A stretch of 64,000 nt of DNA from Diadophis punctatus similis (Eukaryota > Chordata > Lepidosauria > Squamata > Dipsadidae): positions 17,951,308 through 18,015,307 of the forward strand of contig JALIGW010000014.1 of NCBI GenBank assembly GCA_023053685.1. Reading direction: 5' to 3'. Below are positions 22,943-34,267 of this stretch, piece after piece (the stretch's first letter is position 1; the number at the start of each line of letters is the position of its first letter). Made by a program: the position numbers and the translations under genes. The notes beneath the pieces are model-generated. The model was not told the DNA's origin. It was given only the letters and a program-made list of their open reading frames with translations, and did no database searches.

Positions 22943-24507
22943 ACATTTATATAAATTTCTATATACTATTTTATTTTTGAATTTTCTTATATCCTACAGT
23001 TGGGAGGCGGCAAATTCTTGTGTTGTCTCTGCAGAGTCTCACAGTTGTGCAGTAGCCTCCATGTTCTCATTATTTTGTCTTTATATTTGCTACCTTCTCT
23101 AACCAACCAGGGGTGTCTGCAGGATGTGGTCAAGAGGTCGAGGTGGCAGTTGTGACGGTGTGATCCAAATTCTGCCCCTTTTTTTTACACGGACTGTGTG
23201 CAATGCATGTTAAAAACAAGCGGAGCTTTGATTGTGGGCACCGTCTTGATTAGTTTGCCTACCCCCTGTGGACACTCCTGAGGGAAATAGAGGACTAATT
23301 TGCCTCCCTCTTTCACAGGACTCTTGAGAAATGGGGTGGATTGGGAACAAACACCCAAGTATGTAAGAAAAGGGAGGAGGAGGAGGACCCAACTGAAACC
23401 TTGGACCAGCACATGTAAACAGCTTTTGGGTCAAACTGTCTTCACGGAGTTGGTGTGTACCTGCGCATATTTTTTGTGTGCGTGTGTGTGGTAATATCCT
23501 TAAAAAAGCAATTTGATCTTTTCAGAAGAAAAGAATGGCTCCAAAAATTGAATGTTAATTTACTCCAGCTCAGTTGGGCAGCTGTTCCATGTCATTCTGC
23601 TCCTCTTTCCTCGGATCCTGCTGTTTTGTCAGGACAAACCTGAGTTGCGCCTTGGATTTATATTGAACAGGGAGATGGCGGACGAGTCTTTTAATCCTTT
23701 CCCAACCTCCCCATCTCGCCTCAACCAGTTCCTGGAACTCAGAGACGGTCCTCTTGCCATTTGTTTAGCCCCCGTCCCCGCAGTGACACAACCCTCCTGC
23801 CCTCGGAACAGGCCTGAGCACCGTGGGGAGAAGCTGCCCTTTGCCCCTTGCAGCTGTCAGCCTTCCTGCCTCGAAAGGAGCCTGGACATTGGGGGGCTGA
23901 GAGGCTGCTTCACACTTGTCGGCTTCAATCCGCCGCTAAGAGCCGGGGAAACCGCTCAGGCTGGGGAGGCATCAAACCTCTCCCCCCCCCCGCAAAAAAA
24001 CTGAGGTTTCAGAGATTGGGCCTGTGAGAGAAGCCATTTGCTTTCGGCCTCCTTTGCAGAAACGCATTGCGACATGGTGGCTGCACAGTATAGGGCAGTC
24101 CTATACGCCGTCCTTAATCCAGCCTATGCTATCCCTCAGAGGGGTGAGGACTCCAACGACTCCAACTCAAAGGCCAATTGGGAATTATAGGAGCTGGAGT
24201 CCTTCATGCCCTTCTGTTGCTCAGCTATACATACGACACAAGCTACCAACACAAAATTGTCTCCTGCTGAAAAAGGCTTGTTTTTCTTTCCACTATGCAT
24301 GTGAAACACTCTCTTGGAGGTGTCTTTTGGCTTGTTTGGTGCTGAGAAGCAGCAGGCAAGGTGTGCTGTGCTTGGCCTGTCACTTTCTGTAACACCTTGT
24401 TGCCATTGCGTGCCCCGCTTCCAGTCTGAAGCAGGCCCCCTCCGACTCCCCTGGGCTTGAATGGAAGGAGAGAAACCATCAATGGCGGAGAGAGGCCTGC
24501 CCCACAG
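22943..24507. other. Repeat-poor stretch, GC-rich frame without homology
   Basis: A 150-codon frame at 23552-24004 (plus) is the longest in the window not explained by a retroelement. It is proline- and cysteine-containing with no domain I recognise. I see no convincing splice or promoter context, so I leave it as unassigned sequence. Confidence 0.3.
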
Positions 24508-24590
24508 AAGCCCTGGTGACACAATGGTTAGAATGCAGCATTGCAGGCTGACTGTCTGCCTTCTACTGCCAGCAGTTCAATCCTGATTGG
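24508..24590 (+). mobile_element. SINE head fragment
   Basis: CTGGTGACACAATGGTTAG and CAGTTCAATCCT resemble A and B boxes of the CTATTG-tailed SINE. The element stops after the head. Confidence 0.5.
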
Positions 24591-24790
24591 TGTAGTGGTT
24601 TATTTTTTAGACTAGGAATAAGGAGATTCAGGTTCAAGGCTAAGCCACAAACTATCTTCTGCAACCCTCATTGATGCTAAATCCAAACCAAAGAAGCGGC
24701 ATTATAGTTTTGTGCAAGCCAAGGACCCAATGAAAGAATCCATGGCAAGATTTCCTTGAGAGTTCCTTCTCATGATAAAAATGTGTTTTT
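24588..24790 (+). mobile_element. Second tRNA-SINE fragment, decayed
   Basis: TTGGTGTAGTGGTT and GACTAGGAATAAGGAGATTC, then AGGTTCAAGGC, resemble the head of a second squamate tRNA-SINE. The body is too diverged for a firm call. Confidence 0.4.
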
Positions 24791-25150
24791 ACAGGCCAAG
24801 TTAAAACACTTAATTATTTCCTTGTGTGAGAAATTAATTAGTACCGTTTAAAGCATTAATACCATCTGTTTTAATAGCATTCTTTCAATGCATATCATGT
24901 TCCTACAGATTGCACTTTGGTTGGGTTTGGGCTGAATATTCAAATTGAGATTATAAAATACATCAGATTACATCAGATGCATAGATTAAATTCTGGGCAC
25001 ATGGAAATAAATGATACAGACAGAAACATTATGTACCTTAAAAAAATCTGGCTAATAATCTGCCTGGCACCAAACATAAAGTCATTCTAATGCCCAGATA
25101 AGTAAACTCAAAATGTCTTGCCTTTTTCTTTGCAGTTATATTTCCAAATA
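24791..25150. other. Repeat-free AT-rich tract, candidate conserved non-coding element
   Basis: TTAATTATTTCC, GAAATTAATTAGTACCG and GCATTAATACC cluster within about 80 bp (24810-24870). No coding potential seen. Confidence 0.3.
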
Positions 25151-25184
25151 GTCTGCAACAAGTAGGATCACTCCTGTATAGACT

Positions 25185-25545
25185 CAGAATAACGGAGTTG
25201 GAAGGGACCTTGGAGGTCTTCTAGTCCAACCCCCTGGTCAAGTAGGAAACCTACAACATCTCAGACAAGTGGTTATCCAGCTTCTTCTGAAAAGCCTCCA
25301 GTGTTGGAGCACCCACAACTTCTGGTGGCAAGCTGTTCCACTGGTTGAAGGTTCTCACTGTCAGGAAATTTCTCCTTAGTTCTAGGTTGCTTCTCTCTTT
25401 GTTCAGTTGCCATCTTTTGCTTCTTGTCTTGTCTTCTGGGGCTTTGGAGAATAGGTTGACCCCCTCTTCTCTGTAGAAGCCCCTCAAATTTTGGAACACT
25501 GCTGTCATGTCATCCCTAGTCTCTAGTCTCTACTTTCCATAGTAT
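25185..25545 (-). mobile_element. CR1 LINE 3' end, minus strand
   Basis: The left end is AGTTGGAAGGGACCTTGGAG, then TCTAGTCCAACCCCCTGGTC. The coding end is in frame on the minus strand (25251-25508) with [20 protein letters not shown] and TVRTFNQWNSLPPEVV, the C terminus of CR1 ORF2. The frame is open here but 5'-truncated at about 25545. Confidence 0.9.
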
Positions 25546-26065
25546 TTTGCAGAATATTTTTTAAGCCTTGACTTTCTGTTTGTTTTTTGTTATTTCTTAC
25601 TTGGCATATATTGCAAGGATTACACAACTTTGTCGGGGCAAACACCTTCACACATTCTAAAAATAGTATTTAAATAACATTTTTAAACAATGGTAACTAT
25701 TAAAAAAAATAAAACAATGGGTGTTTGCATGTGTACTGTATAACTTTGGTTTTATGTAACCTTTAAAAATGCAGAGTCTCACTTTAAGTGCTTTTGCCAA
25801 CTGTATTTCTCAAATATATTGCAACCATGAGGATATTAAACTCCCACTCCATCATCTTCCGGAATGCCAAATGGGGTTGGTTTTAAAAGAGGGATTGGTA
25901 TTTAAACAGTGATGTCCTAGCTAGGCTTCAAAATTCACCCATCGTCCGCTAGAAATGAAGACACTGGAGATAAAATGAACAATTTAAAGATTCTAAGTAG
26001 AAGTAGCACTATTTTTTTTCCTATGAAAGAAAATTTATTTTGTGATGAAGCTCAATTTTGTATTT

Positions 26066-26068
<3 letters not shown>
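25546..26068. other. No gene or repeat recognised
   Basis: AT-rich, no named repeat. Confidence 0.35.
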
Positions 26069-26164
<96 letters not shown>

Positions 26165-26262
26165 CCTCCCTCCCTCCCTCCCTCCCTCTCCCCTCCCTTC
26201 CTCCCTCCCTCCTCTCTCCCCTTCTCTCTCCCCTTCTTTCTCTTTCTCTCTTCCTCTCCCCC
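26069..26262. repeat. CT microsatellite grading into CCCT/CTTT
   Basis: About 90 bp of pure CT followed by CCCT and CTTT interruptions. Purine/pyrimidine-asymmetric throughout. Confidence 0.95.
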
Positions 26263-26931
26263 CCCACTTTGTGTTTAAAGCATTTCCATTTCCCAAAGTA
26301 AATAATAGATGTAAGAAGCTAAAGAGAAGGGCAGCTTTTTCTTCCCTCAAACTGGCAATTTAGTTTGTGCAGCTTCTAGACTCTTCCATCCACCTTTTTC
26401 CACCAGGTGGTTAGAAACAAAGCTCACGTTTAAGAACCTGGGCTTGCAAAAGGTGCTGGAGAAATACTGTTCTCTGTTCTGGTCCAACCTGGAGAAGTAA
26501 AGTAATTCCGGTCCAGTCAGCTTCCTTCTCCACCTCCAGCCCTTTGGAGGCAGGAGAAAGAGCTGCAGAATGGATCTGTTGCCTACAGGAAGGGCATTTA
26601 CCCGGAGATCCAGTGCCAGGCCACAAACAGACCAAGAGCCGCTCTTGTTACACTGGGAACAGCCATCTTTCCTGGTTTACCAGCTGACTTTTGATCCACA
26701 GCTGCTGAGCGATAATAAAAAAAGCAGGGCTAATACTTTAAGTGGTTCACAGGAGATGCAAATGAAGGGACAAAGATGATGTCATTGAGGAAGCTGTGTT
26801 TGGTAGATGCTCAGGTTTGCTTTTGCTTTCTATCCCGAGCCTAGAATGCAGAATTGTCCTCAAATAATAATCTTCTCTATTGGGATCAGCCAAAATGGGA
26901 AGACTATGGTAACATGAGGGACATTTGAGTC
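26263..26931. other. No gene or repeat recognised
   Basis: Moderate GC; overlapping short frames on both strands, none with a domain. Confidence 0.35.
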
Positions 26932-27345
26932 ATTGCTGCTGATGTTATCCATTCTGTCATGTCCGACTCTTGTCGATTCTTTGGGCCAGGTCTCTCCAAA
27001 TCTTCTGATCTTGCACTACTTCTTTGAGTTGGTCTATGCTCTGGCTGATGTCAGTTTTGATGGTGTCCAGCCACCGTGTTCTTTGCTAGCCTGGTTTCCT
27101 TTTACTGCTAACTCTTCCAAGCATAATTGCTTTCTCCATTGAATGACATGGCCAAAGTAAGTTGGACACATTTTGGGATTTTTGCCTTCCAGTGACATGA
27201 CTGGTGTTATACGTTCCAGCACTTGCTTGTTAGTCACCTTTGCTGTCCAAGGAAAATGCAGGAGTCTTTTCCAGCACCACAGCTCAAATGAGCTGATTTT
27301 CTTCCGGTCTTGCTCGAGTCATTGGCTAGGCATGGCCTTCAATGA
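26932..27345 (-). mobile_element. RTE/BovB-type LINE 3' region, minus strand
   Basis: On the minus strand the frame reads LWCWKRLLHFPWTAKVTNKQ, then SYFGHVIQ-like text and GGWTPSKLTSARA. This is the widespread LINE C terminus with WCWRRLLxxPWTAxxTN and FGHxxR. It finishes in GAGTCGGACATGACAGAATG, the BovB-like 3' terminus. Stops and frameshifts interrupt it. Confidence 0.75.
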
Positions 27346-27711
27346 TAGGGGTAAAAACTCTTCTTAACTCCCCTTGGCTCTGTGAACTATATTATACGAA
27401 AGAGGCTTAAGCGCTTTAGACCATCAGTGCCCAGAATAAAGAACATCCAAACAAGTAGAAGTAAATCTCACATCATACCTGACTGTTATTTATAAAGTCT
27501 GTGACTGATATGAATTGTAGTTGAGAACATCAGATGGCATCTAGCAGGGATCTGTTGTCAATTGTGGTTATTGGTATTTATGGAACTTATTTCTCTGATC
27601 AGCATATGTATTATTCAAGTCTTCTGAGATTTGTTGCAATTAATCAGATGTAGCTCAACAGGCAGTAGTCTGGCCCTCATCTTCCTCCAGACTATAACCC
27701 AGATTATATTA
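27346..27711. other. No gene or repeat recognised
   Basis: AT-rich, unassigned. Confidence 0.35.
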
Positions 27712-28745
27712 TTTATTTATTTATTTATTTGTTCATTCTTATAGGCCGCCCAAGTTCCGCGGGACTCTGGGCAGTGTACAACATGCAAGAAGAACAATTT
27801 ATTAAAAAGAAATCCAATAATAATAATTTAAAAACAGTTATAAAAATTAAAAAACATTATCATCATTCATACATGGGAAGACCACAGATGTTCTCATTGG
27901 TCTTATTTTAGCCTGCCTGCTTGAAGAGCCATGTTTTCACGGCTTTGCGGAAGGCCAGTAGGGTGGGGATAGTCCGGCTCTCTGGTGGTAGTTGGTTCCA
28001 AAGAGAAGGAGCTCCCACAGAGAAGGCTCTCCCCCGTGGTCCCACCAACCGGCATTGCTTGGTTGATGGGACCTGGAGGAGACCAACTCTGTGGGACCTA
28101 ACCGGTCATAGGAAGGTATGTGGCAGGATGCGGTTCCAAAGGTAGTCAGGTCCTGAGCCATGTAGGGCTTTAAAGGTAAAAACCAACACCTTAAATTGCG
28201 ACCGGAGACTAATGGGCAACCAATGCAGCTGGTGAAGAACAGGTGTTATGTGGGTGTATCTAGGAACACCCACCATGGCTTGCACAGCTGCATTTTGCAC
28301 CAATTGCAGTCTCCAGATACTCTTTGAGGGTAGCCCCATGTAGAATGCATTACAGTAGTCTAGCCGTGAGGTGATGAGGACGTGAGTGACTGTGAGTAAG
28401 GCCTCCTTCTCCAAGTAGGGTTGCAATTGGTGCACCAGGTGAACCTGTGCAAAGGTCCCCCTAGCCACAGCTGCCAGATGTTGATCCAATTTAAGCTGTG
28501 GATCTAGGAGGACACCCAAATTTCGGACCCGTTCTGAGGGAGTTAATTTCTCTCCCCCGAGAACCAAGGAGGGATGATTGACATAGTCCCTGGGGGGCAA
28601 TATCCACAGCCACTCGGTCTTGTCAGGGTTGTGCTTGAGCCTGTTCCTACCCATCCAGACCCAAACATCGTCCAGGCACCGGCACATCACATCCATTGCT
28701 TCCCTGAACTGAGACAGGGTGGAGATGTACAACTGGGTATCATCA
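27712..28745 (-). mobile_element. L2 LINE, minus strand, 5' end joined to a MITE
   Basis: It starts with a short TTTA tail and the L2 terminus GGCCGCCCAAGTTCCGCGGG. The ORF2 C terminus follows, and it extends further 5' than the copy at 12.6 kb, reaching the DDTQLY catalytic motif C next to 28740. At that point the text becomes a palindromic hAT MITE, so the LINE is interrupted or ends there. Confidence 0.85.
28106..28740 (-). pseudogene. L2 ORF2, motif C to near the C terminus
   Basis: In order: ADDTQLYIS (motif C with both aspartates), a DVWVWMGRNRLKHNPDKTEW segment, VRNLGVLLD, SRLDYCNAFYMGLP and LHWLPISLRSQFKV. The frame continues 5' into MITE sequence, giving a false 277-codon frame up to 28939. 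The final part beyond PHTFL is in another frame (27937-28161), so there is a frameshift near 28106. Non-functional. Confidence 0.8.
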
Positions 28746-28816
28746 GCATGGCTGGCTGGGGAAATCTGAAAGTTGAAGTCCACAAATTTTAAAGTTGCCA
28801 AGATTGGATACCCCTG
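28746..28816. mobile_element. Palindromic hAT MITE, one arm
   Basis: CATGGCTGGCTGGGGAAATC, GAAGTCCACAAATTTTAAAG and TTGCCAAGATTGG match one arm. The other arm is missing. Confidence 0.7.
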
Positions 28817-29052
28817 CACACTGCTTTCTTCTGGTTTAGAGTGTAAAAAAATTGACAGGATATTTTCATTGTGACCAACCAAATAGTACGTTTGCAGGAA
28901 TCCTTTTGGAATAAATACAAGAGCTAACAAATAGAGCAAAAAGCTGAAGTTCTACAGAATAATAGGGAGAAAATCTTTGATTTAAATCATGGTATAACTG
29001 TGATAGTTAAATTAATGATATTGCAGGGATGCTACACTGATAACAAAAAAAA

Positions 29053-29465
29053 AGGTATTGTGAAGACCGTGGTTTTCCCAGTTGCAACATGAGCATGAAA
29101 GCTGGACTCCCAGAAAGACTAATGGGAAAAAAAATCCATGCCTTTGAATTGTTGGAAGTACCTTGGACAGCTACAGCAATAGTGTTAGATGACGTAAAAC
29201 TATGGTAGTCAGTTCACTAACAGAAGCTAAAGCTTAAATATTTTGGATGCCTGATGCAAAGGCAAGAGACACTGGGGAGGGTCCTGATAATTGGGAAAGC
29301 GGAAGGCAGTTGAAGAACAGACGGGGAGAAACCAAGGTGCTGAGATCCTGTGATTGATGGTCAAGCAGAAGCCTTGAAGAATTTAAGAGAAGCAGCAACT
29401 GACCATCCAGCAAATAGTTATCCATAGGTCATAACAAATTGGAAGTGGCTAAACAATAACAATAA
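29053..29465 (+). mobile_element. BovB (RTE) LINE 3' end, plus strand
   Basis: Compared with the BovB consensus text I know, AGCTGGACTCCCAGAAAGAC, ATGCCTTTGAATTGTTGG, AAATATTTTGGATGCCTGAT and GGAAAGCGGAAGGCAGTTGA follow in the right order. It ends in AACAATAACAATAAAG. The translated frame is full of stops. Confidence 0.75.
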
Positions 29466-29694
29466 AGAAGCAATTTTGCAATTCTTTTGAACTCTTTACA
29501 TGGTGACTCCTTAGTAGGATCAGATCTCAGTATATTCCCAAATGTCTAGATTCAGCGAGACAGGGATGCTAGTTTAGCCTGTTGGATTTCCCACCCTAAA
29601 ATACCAAGAATTTACCTAGGTGGTAAATTATAAGTGGTGCTTCAGTTCTAGACCTTATGTTTGCAGCTAGCTTAGAAAATATGTAGAATACTTT
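29466..29694. other. No gene or repeat recognised
   Basis: Short AT-rich gap between the BovB fragment and a SINE. Confidence 0.3.
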
Positions 29695-29948
29695 GGAAAT
29701 AATAGCAATAGCAATAGCACTTAGATTTATATACCGCTTCATAGTGCTTTACAGCCCTCTCTAAGCGGTTTACAGAGTCAGCCTCTTGCCCCCAACAATC
29801 TGGGTCCTCATTTTACCCACCTCAGAAGGATGGAAGGCTGAGTCAACCTTGAGCCTGGTGAGATTTGATCTGCCAAACTGCTGGCAGCCGGTGATCAGCA
29901 GAAGTAGCCTGCAGGACTGCACTCTAACCACTGCGCTACCACAGCTCA
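29695..29948 (-). mobile_element. tRNA-SINE with CTATTG tail, minus strand, near full length
   Basis: The tail ATAGCAATAGCAATAGCAC, then TTATATACCGCTTCATAGTG, CCCCAACAATCTGGGTCCTC and CTAACCACTGCGCTACCACA give the tail, body and tRNA-like head in reverse order. Confidence 0.85.
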
Positions 29949-30600
29949 TAGATTGGAATATTTTTGAACAAAAATGGCAGATAAGAAATACAGGAAAGAG
30001 CCCAGATTTAAATTGGAGTTGTCTTCAATGAACTGTAAGAATTCTTCAGAATAAATAGTGTGCCTTTTTAAAAAAGATTAAAAGTACGATACATGTGCTA
30101 AAGTGCATAGATTGATTAGCCCTGTGGTTTCCAGTCAAACACTTTGTGGAATATTCAACTGATTCACTTTTTAATCTATAGTATTGGGCTTTGTTTATCT
30201 GTTACATTTTACTGTTGGTGGTAAATGGATTACAGCTAAAACACTGTTGTGTTGTTTCTTAACTTTTTAATAATGAGATGCATATTGTAGGAAGTTTTCT
30301 GAGGGATGAGCATTACACCTTTCAAAAGAATGTTTGGTTAATGGACTGGGAAGATATTAGAAAAGGATCAAATATTTATTTGTAAAATGAAGTCTGTTCT
30401 ACAGTATCTACTGCAGTGCAGAATCTGGTGTTTTACTACTGTAGTGCTTAGGATTCAGAAGAAGACAGCCGTCAAGAGATTTAGTCATGGATAGCACAAT
30501 ATTTCATGCATGTGTCAACTCCCTTTTAAAATAATCTAAATTTATGACTGTCCCCATCGATATGGTGGTGTGGGAGAGAAACTTGTTTGGTGACTATGTG
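29949..30600. other. No gene or repeat recognised
   Basis: AT-rich, unassigned. Confidence 0.35.
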
Positions 30601-30785
30601 GAGACCTCCTCCTCCTCCTCCCTTCTAGCTCTGATGATGCTACCTAGTTGGATAATCAAAAGTCTCTCAGCAAACCACCAAGCTCAGAGAGCATCTCATC
30701 CATTCTGCAAACTCCACTCCCTTCTAGCACTGATGATATTGCCTAGTTGGGTCATGAAATGTCTGCAACAAAACAACCAAGTATC
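30601..30785 (+). repeat. Two diverged copies of a 60-bp repeat unit
   Basis: CTTCTAGCTCTGATGATGCT at 30621 and CTTCTAGCACTGATGATATT at 30720 start two related units, each continuing CCTAGTTGGRTMATSAAA and AACMACCAAG. They are about 100 bp apart in the same orientation. Confidence 0.65.
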
Positions 30786-30792
30786 CTACAGA

Positions 30793-30930
30793 CCTCCTCC
30801 TCCACCACCACCACCACCACCTCCTCCTCCTCCTCCTCCTCCTTCTCCTCCTCCTCCTCTATCATCTCTTCCTTCATCTCTTCCTCTTCCTCTTCCTCCT
30901 CCTCCTCCTCATCATCACCATCATCATTAC
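30793..30930. repeat. CCT/CCA/CTT trinucleotide tract
   Basis: An impure array of CCT, CCA and ATC-type triplets; the apparent proline/serine-rich frames over it are artefacts. Confidence 0.9.
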
Positions 30931-31311
30931 CATCAAAAATAAATGGAATCTTTTTTGGTGGGGGAATGGATAGATTGGATCAATTTTAGTGCATTGTATT
31001 ATGTTATGTTATGTTTTCCTCCCTTAAAAGGTTGTTTAGTGCTCCTGTGTTTAAGGTACACAAGCTAATCCATGTGCTGCTGGTGGCTTCCACCTTTCTT
31101 CTGAGAGGCTTGTAATGCTGGAAATAGCAGAGGTGTAGACCTAGTACACTTTGTAAATAGGTTTACTTGGATGTAAGGGAAGAAGTTTTGCTTCCCATCT
31201 GTCTCTATTCTTCCATGCCAAAAGGATCACCCCATCCGGGTTCTAATGCTGTAGTGAAAGAGTGATATGACAAGTTAGCCTTGCAGGGTGTGGAATATGT
31301 AGGATATGGGC
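30931..31311. other. No gene or repeat recognised
   Basis: Contains a short TTATG run near 30996-31013 only. Confidence 0.35.
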
Positions 31312-31693
31312 CAGGGGTGGATTCCACTTACCTTCGCCACTGGTTCGCATTGCAACATTTTACGCGTGCGTCCCCTTGTGCAAATTCTGCTTCCGTGCAT
31401 GCTCAGTAGCTATAATCAGCCGGAAACACAGCTGAGGAGCTGATCAGCTGTGCTTCGGGAGAAAGAATAAAGGTAAGTATAAACCCGGGGGTGGGCTGGA
31501 GGGCCCTTTTTCAAGTAGCAGCAAAGGAAAAAACTTCCAAACAGTAAAAATTAGGAAAAAATTCCATAAAAAGAGATGGCAGCGCCCACGAACCGGCACC
31601 AACCAAACCGGATCCGTGACATCATCGTGATGTCACCAGCGGGTTGCTACCGGTTTGGGCAATCCAGTCCTAACCGGGAGGAACCCACCCCTG
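31312..31693. mobile_element. hAT-type MITE (GGTGGGTTC family), perfect target duplication
   Basis: Ends CAGGGGTGGATTCC and GGAACCCACCCCTG. ATATGGGC is repeated exactly at 31304-31311 and 31694-31701. No transposase frame. Confidence 0.95.
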
Positions 31694-31701
31694 ATATGGG
31701 C

Positions 31702-32232
31702 AAAAAGGCTTCGTTATTCCAATAAATACGCCTTCCTTCTACAACAAGGAATGTTCCCACATCAGAGTGTTGATCTTGAATTCATGTGTCCGTAAGGAGA
31801 CTTTTACCTTTTAAACAAGTCCTGCTGCAGATAATCACAAGTGTTTATTTGGATCGAAGGAGATCCCGTACAACACAATTTTATTTTGTACACATAATAG
31901 TCTTGTACCGTTGTGAAAACCAAATCCTCTACAGAAATGTTTACATTTGGAGTCCAAACGTATTGAGTGTTTTTGGGCCACAGGAAGAAAATAATTGGGA
32001 AAGAGTAAATTGCATTCCTGAACTGTGATTCTTCATTCTTGGGAATATATAAATGCGTGTTTGTATTCTTATTCCTGCTGGTGCAATTAAGAAAACAGTT
32101 GTTCCAATAGCTGCAGAAATGTAAGTCCTTAAGGTATTGAAAGGCCTGAATTTATTTACAATAAAAATGCACCTAACCTTGCATTTGAATTTTGCTTTCA
32201 CACATCACAATAAACCATAGTTTGATGAAGCA
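31702..32232. other. No gene or repeat recognised
   Basis: AT-rich; overlapping short frames on both strands without domains. Confidence 0.35.
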
Positions 32233-32234
32233 TA

Positions 32235-32619
32235 GAGGTAGTCCTCAACTTACAGCAGTTCATTTAGTGACAGTTCAAAGTTACAACAGTGCTGGAGAAA
32301 GGACCTATGACTGTTTTTTCACACTTACAACATTTCAGCATCCCTATAGCCACGTGATCAAAATTCAGACACTTGGCAACTGATTCCTATTTATGACGGT
32401 TTCAGTGTCTTGGGGTCACGTGATCCCCTTTTGCGACCTTCTGACAAACAAAGTCAATGGGGAAGCCAGATTCACTTAACGACCATGTCACTAAATGAAC
32501 AACTGCAGTGATTTGCTTAACAGCTGTGGCAAGCAAGGTCGTAAAATGGGGCAAAACTCATTTAATAAATGTTTCACTCAGCAACAGAAGTTTTGCGGTC
32601 GTATGTCGAGGACTACCTG
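32235..32619 (+). mobile_element. Tigger-like MITE, full length
   Basis: GAGGTAGTCCTCAACTTAC on the left and GTCGAGGACTACCTG on the right, with TA at both borders (32233-32234 and 32620-32621). Confidence 0.9.
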
Positions 32620-32746
32620 TACTTCATTGAATGAATCTCAACTGCCCAAATGATTGGTTTATGGCCCAAACCATAAACCATACAGCCAAACAAATTAATG
32701 AGGTTCTATGATTAAGTGTATTAAAGGTTCAGTTCTTACTCTATAT

Positions 32747-32830
32747 CAGAGGTCTTCAAATTTGGCAACTTTTTGACTTGTGGATTTCAACTCCCAGAAG
32801 TCTTAAAGTTGCCAAGTTTGGGGACCCCTG
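32747..32830. mobile_element. Short palindromic hAT MITE, perfect target duplication
   Basis: 84 bp with ends CAGAGGTCTTCAAATTTGG and TTTGGGGACCCCTG. CTCTATAT flanks it exactly at 32739-32746 and 32831-32838. It is shorter than its relatives because half of one arm is deleted. Confidence 0.9.
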
Positions 32831-33215
32831 CTCTATATTATTATGGAAGCGTTTCCGGTCTTTGTTTCAGTAGCTTCACAAACTGCAAATTCAGAATTTA
32901 GATGAGAAGAAAACCGAATGCAACCAGCCCCATTTGTAAACATGTTTTATTTATGCGATCATATTTGCCCATTAGCCATAACAAGGCTAAAATGTCAGCA
33001 CAAAATAGTCTGCCAAGCGAGGCATGAATGGCTGAATGGAGAGTTAATGTCACTTGGGCCTTGTCTTTTCCCTTGGAGGTGCTGATGTTTTTTTTTTCTT
33101 TATCTGGATCTGGGTTAGTGTTTTGTCTAATCCCAATCTTGATTCTGTAATTTGTGAACCGGGATCCATAGCCTACACCCCAAACTCTCTGTTTGGAGGT
33201 TCTTTTAATAAAATA

Positions 33216-33606
33216 CAGATAGCCCTCGACTTACGGCTACAACTGGGACCAGAATTTCCATTGTTAAACAAGGCAGTTGTTAAGTGAGTGGTGCCCAATT
33301 GGTGCCATGGTTGCTAAGCGAATCACTGCAGTTGTTAAGTGAATCACATAGTCATTAAGTGAATCCAGTTTCCCCCATTGACTTTGCTTGTTGGAAACCA
33401 GCTAAGAAGTTCACAGTTGGTGATCACATGATCCCGGGAAGCTGCAAACGCTCTACATACATGCCAAGCGCCTGGATTTTGATCACGTGACCATGGGGAT
33501 GTTGTGACCGTTCTAAGTGTGAGAAATGGCCATAAGTCACTTTTTTTAGTGCCGTTGTAAGCATAAACGGTCACTAAATGAATAGTTGTAAGTCAAGGAC
33601 TACCTG
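33216..33606 (-). mobile_element. Tigger-like MITE, variant subfamily
   Basis: Left CAGATAGCCCTCGACTTAC after TA; right AAGTCAAGGACTACCTG. It differs from most copies by a GAACCAGCTAAGAAG-like segment and GTGGTGCCCAATTGGTGCC in the left half. The fragment at 55 kb shares the variant. Confidence 0.85.
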
Positions 33607-33787
33607 AAAGTCACTAATTCCAGTCTCCAAGTTAGTTTTAATTTGCACAAAGATCCCTTTGAGATGAGACAGAAGCTAATTCACCTTCTGGTGACTTGTC
33701 TTGCTAACAGTTATTTTGGGAGTGGGCCTACCCTACGTTCTCAACATTTCCAATGTGCCCCCAGGCACCCATATTGGCCTATCCTGC

Positions 33788-34046
33788 TCAATGTATTTAT
33801 TTATTTATTTTATTTATTAATCAAATTTATATAGCTGCCCATCTCCCCCAAAAGGGACTCTGGGTGATACACAACAATAAATGGAACAGCCAATCAAAAC
33901 AGATTAAAATCTAAAAATAAAAAAATAAAATAAAAAACTAAGAGCCACAATAATTAATAACATGACAAACAGAAATACTAACCCCGGGTGAAGGGAGAAT
34001 TTTAAAAAAGCCATTGGAAGAAGTCTCCATTTCCCTGCATCCCAGG
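33788..34046 (-). mobile_element. LINE 3' end (L2-like), minus strand
   Basis: A TTTATT tail, then AAATTTATATAGCTGCCCATC and GGGACTCTGGGTGATACAC. This is an L2-type terminus different from the one at 13.5 kb. A related end lies at 57.3 kb. Confidence 0.65.
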
Positions 34047-34215
34047 CCTGGCAGGATCCAGAAGAAGGGCCTTCTCCGTGGTGGCTCCCTCTCTTTGGAA
34101 CATCATCTCCGTGGAGATTAGACTGCCTCCCACTTTGACACTCTTTCCAAAGGTCCTGAAGATCTGGTCTGCCAGCGGGCCTGGGGAACCCAGAGTGAGA
34201 TGATGCCCATCAACT
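34047..34215 (+). pseudogene. L2-like ORF2 C-terminal remnant, plus strand
   Basis: GGGCCTTCTCCGTGGTGGCT translates as RAFSVVAPSLWNII, the FSV.AP.LWN block found near the C terminus of L2-type proteins, followed by PPTLTLF. It lies head-to-head with the preceding minus-strand LINE end. Confidence 0.6.
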
Positions 34216-34267
34216 GGCTTCTTTGACTGATTGCTTTTGCCAGCAGGGTGGGGGAGGATATTGTTTT

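Noticed and set aside
26021..26363. Arg/Glu-rich and Ser/Leu-rich frames on both strands
   Set aside because: They are translations of the CT tract in opposite strands and frames.
30544..30989. Proline-rich and serine-rich frames
   Set aside because: They come from the impure CCT/CCA triplet tract, with no start context or homology outside it.
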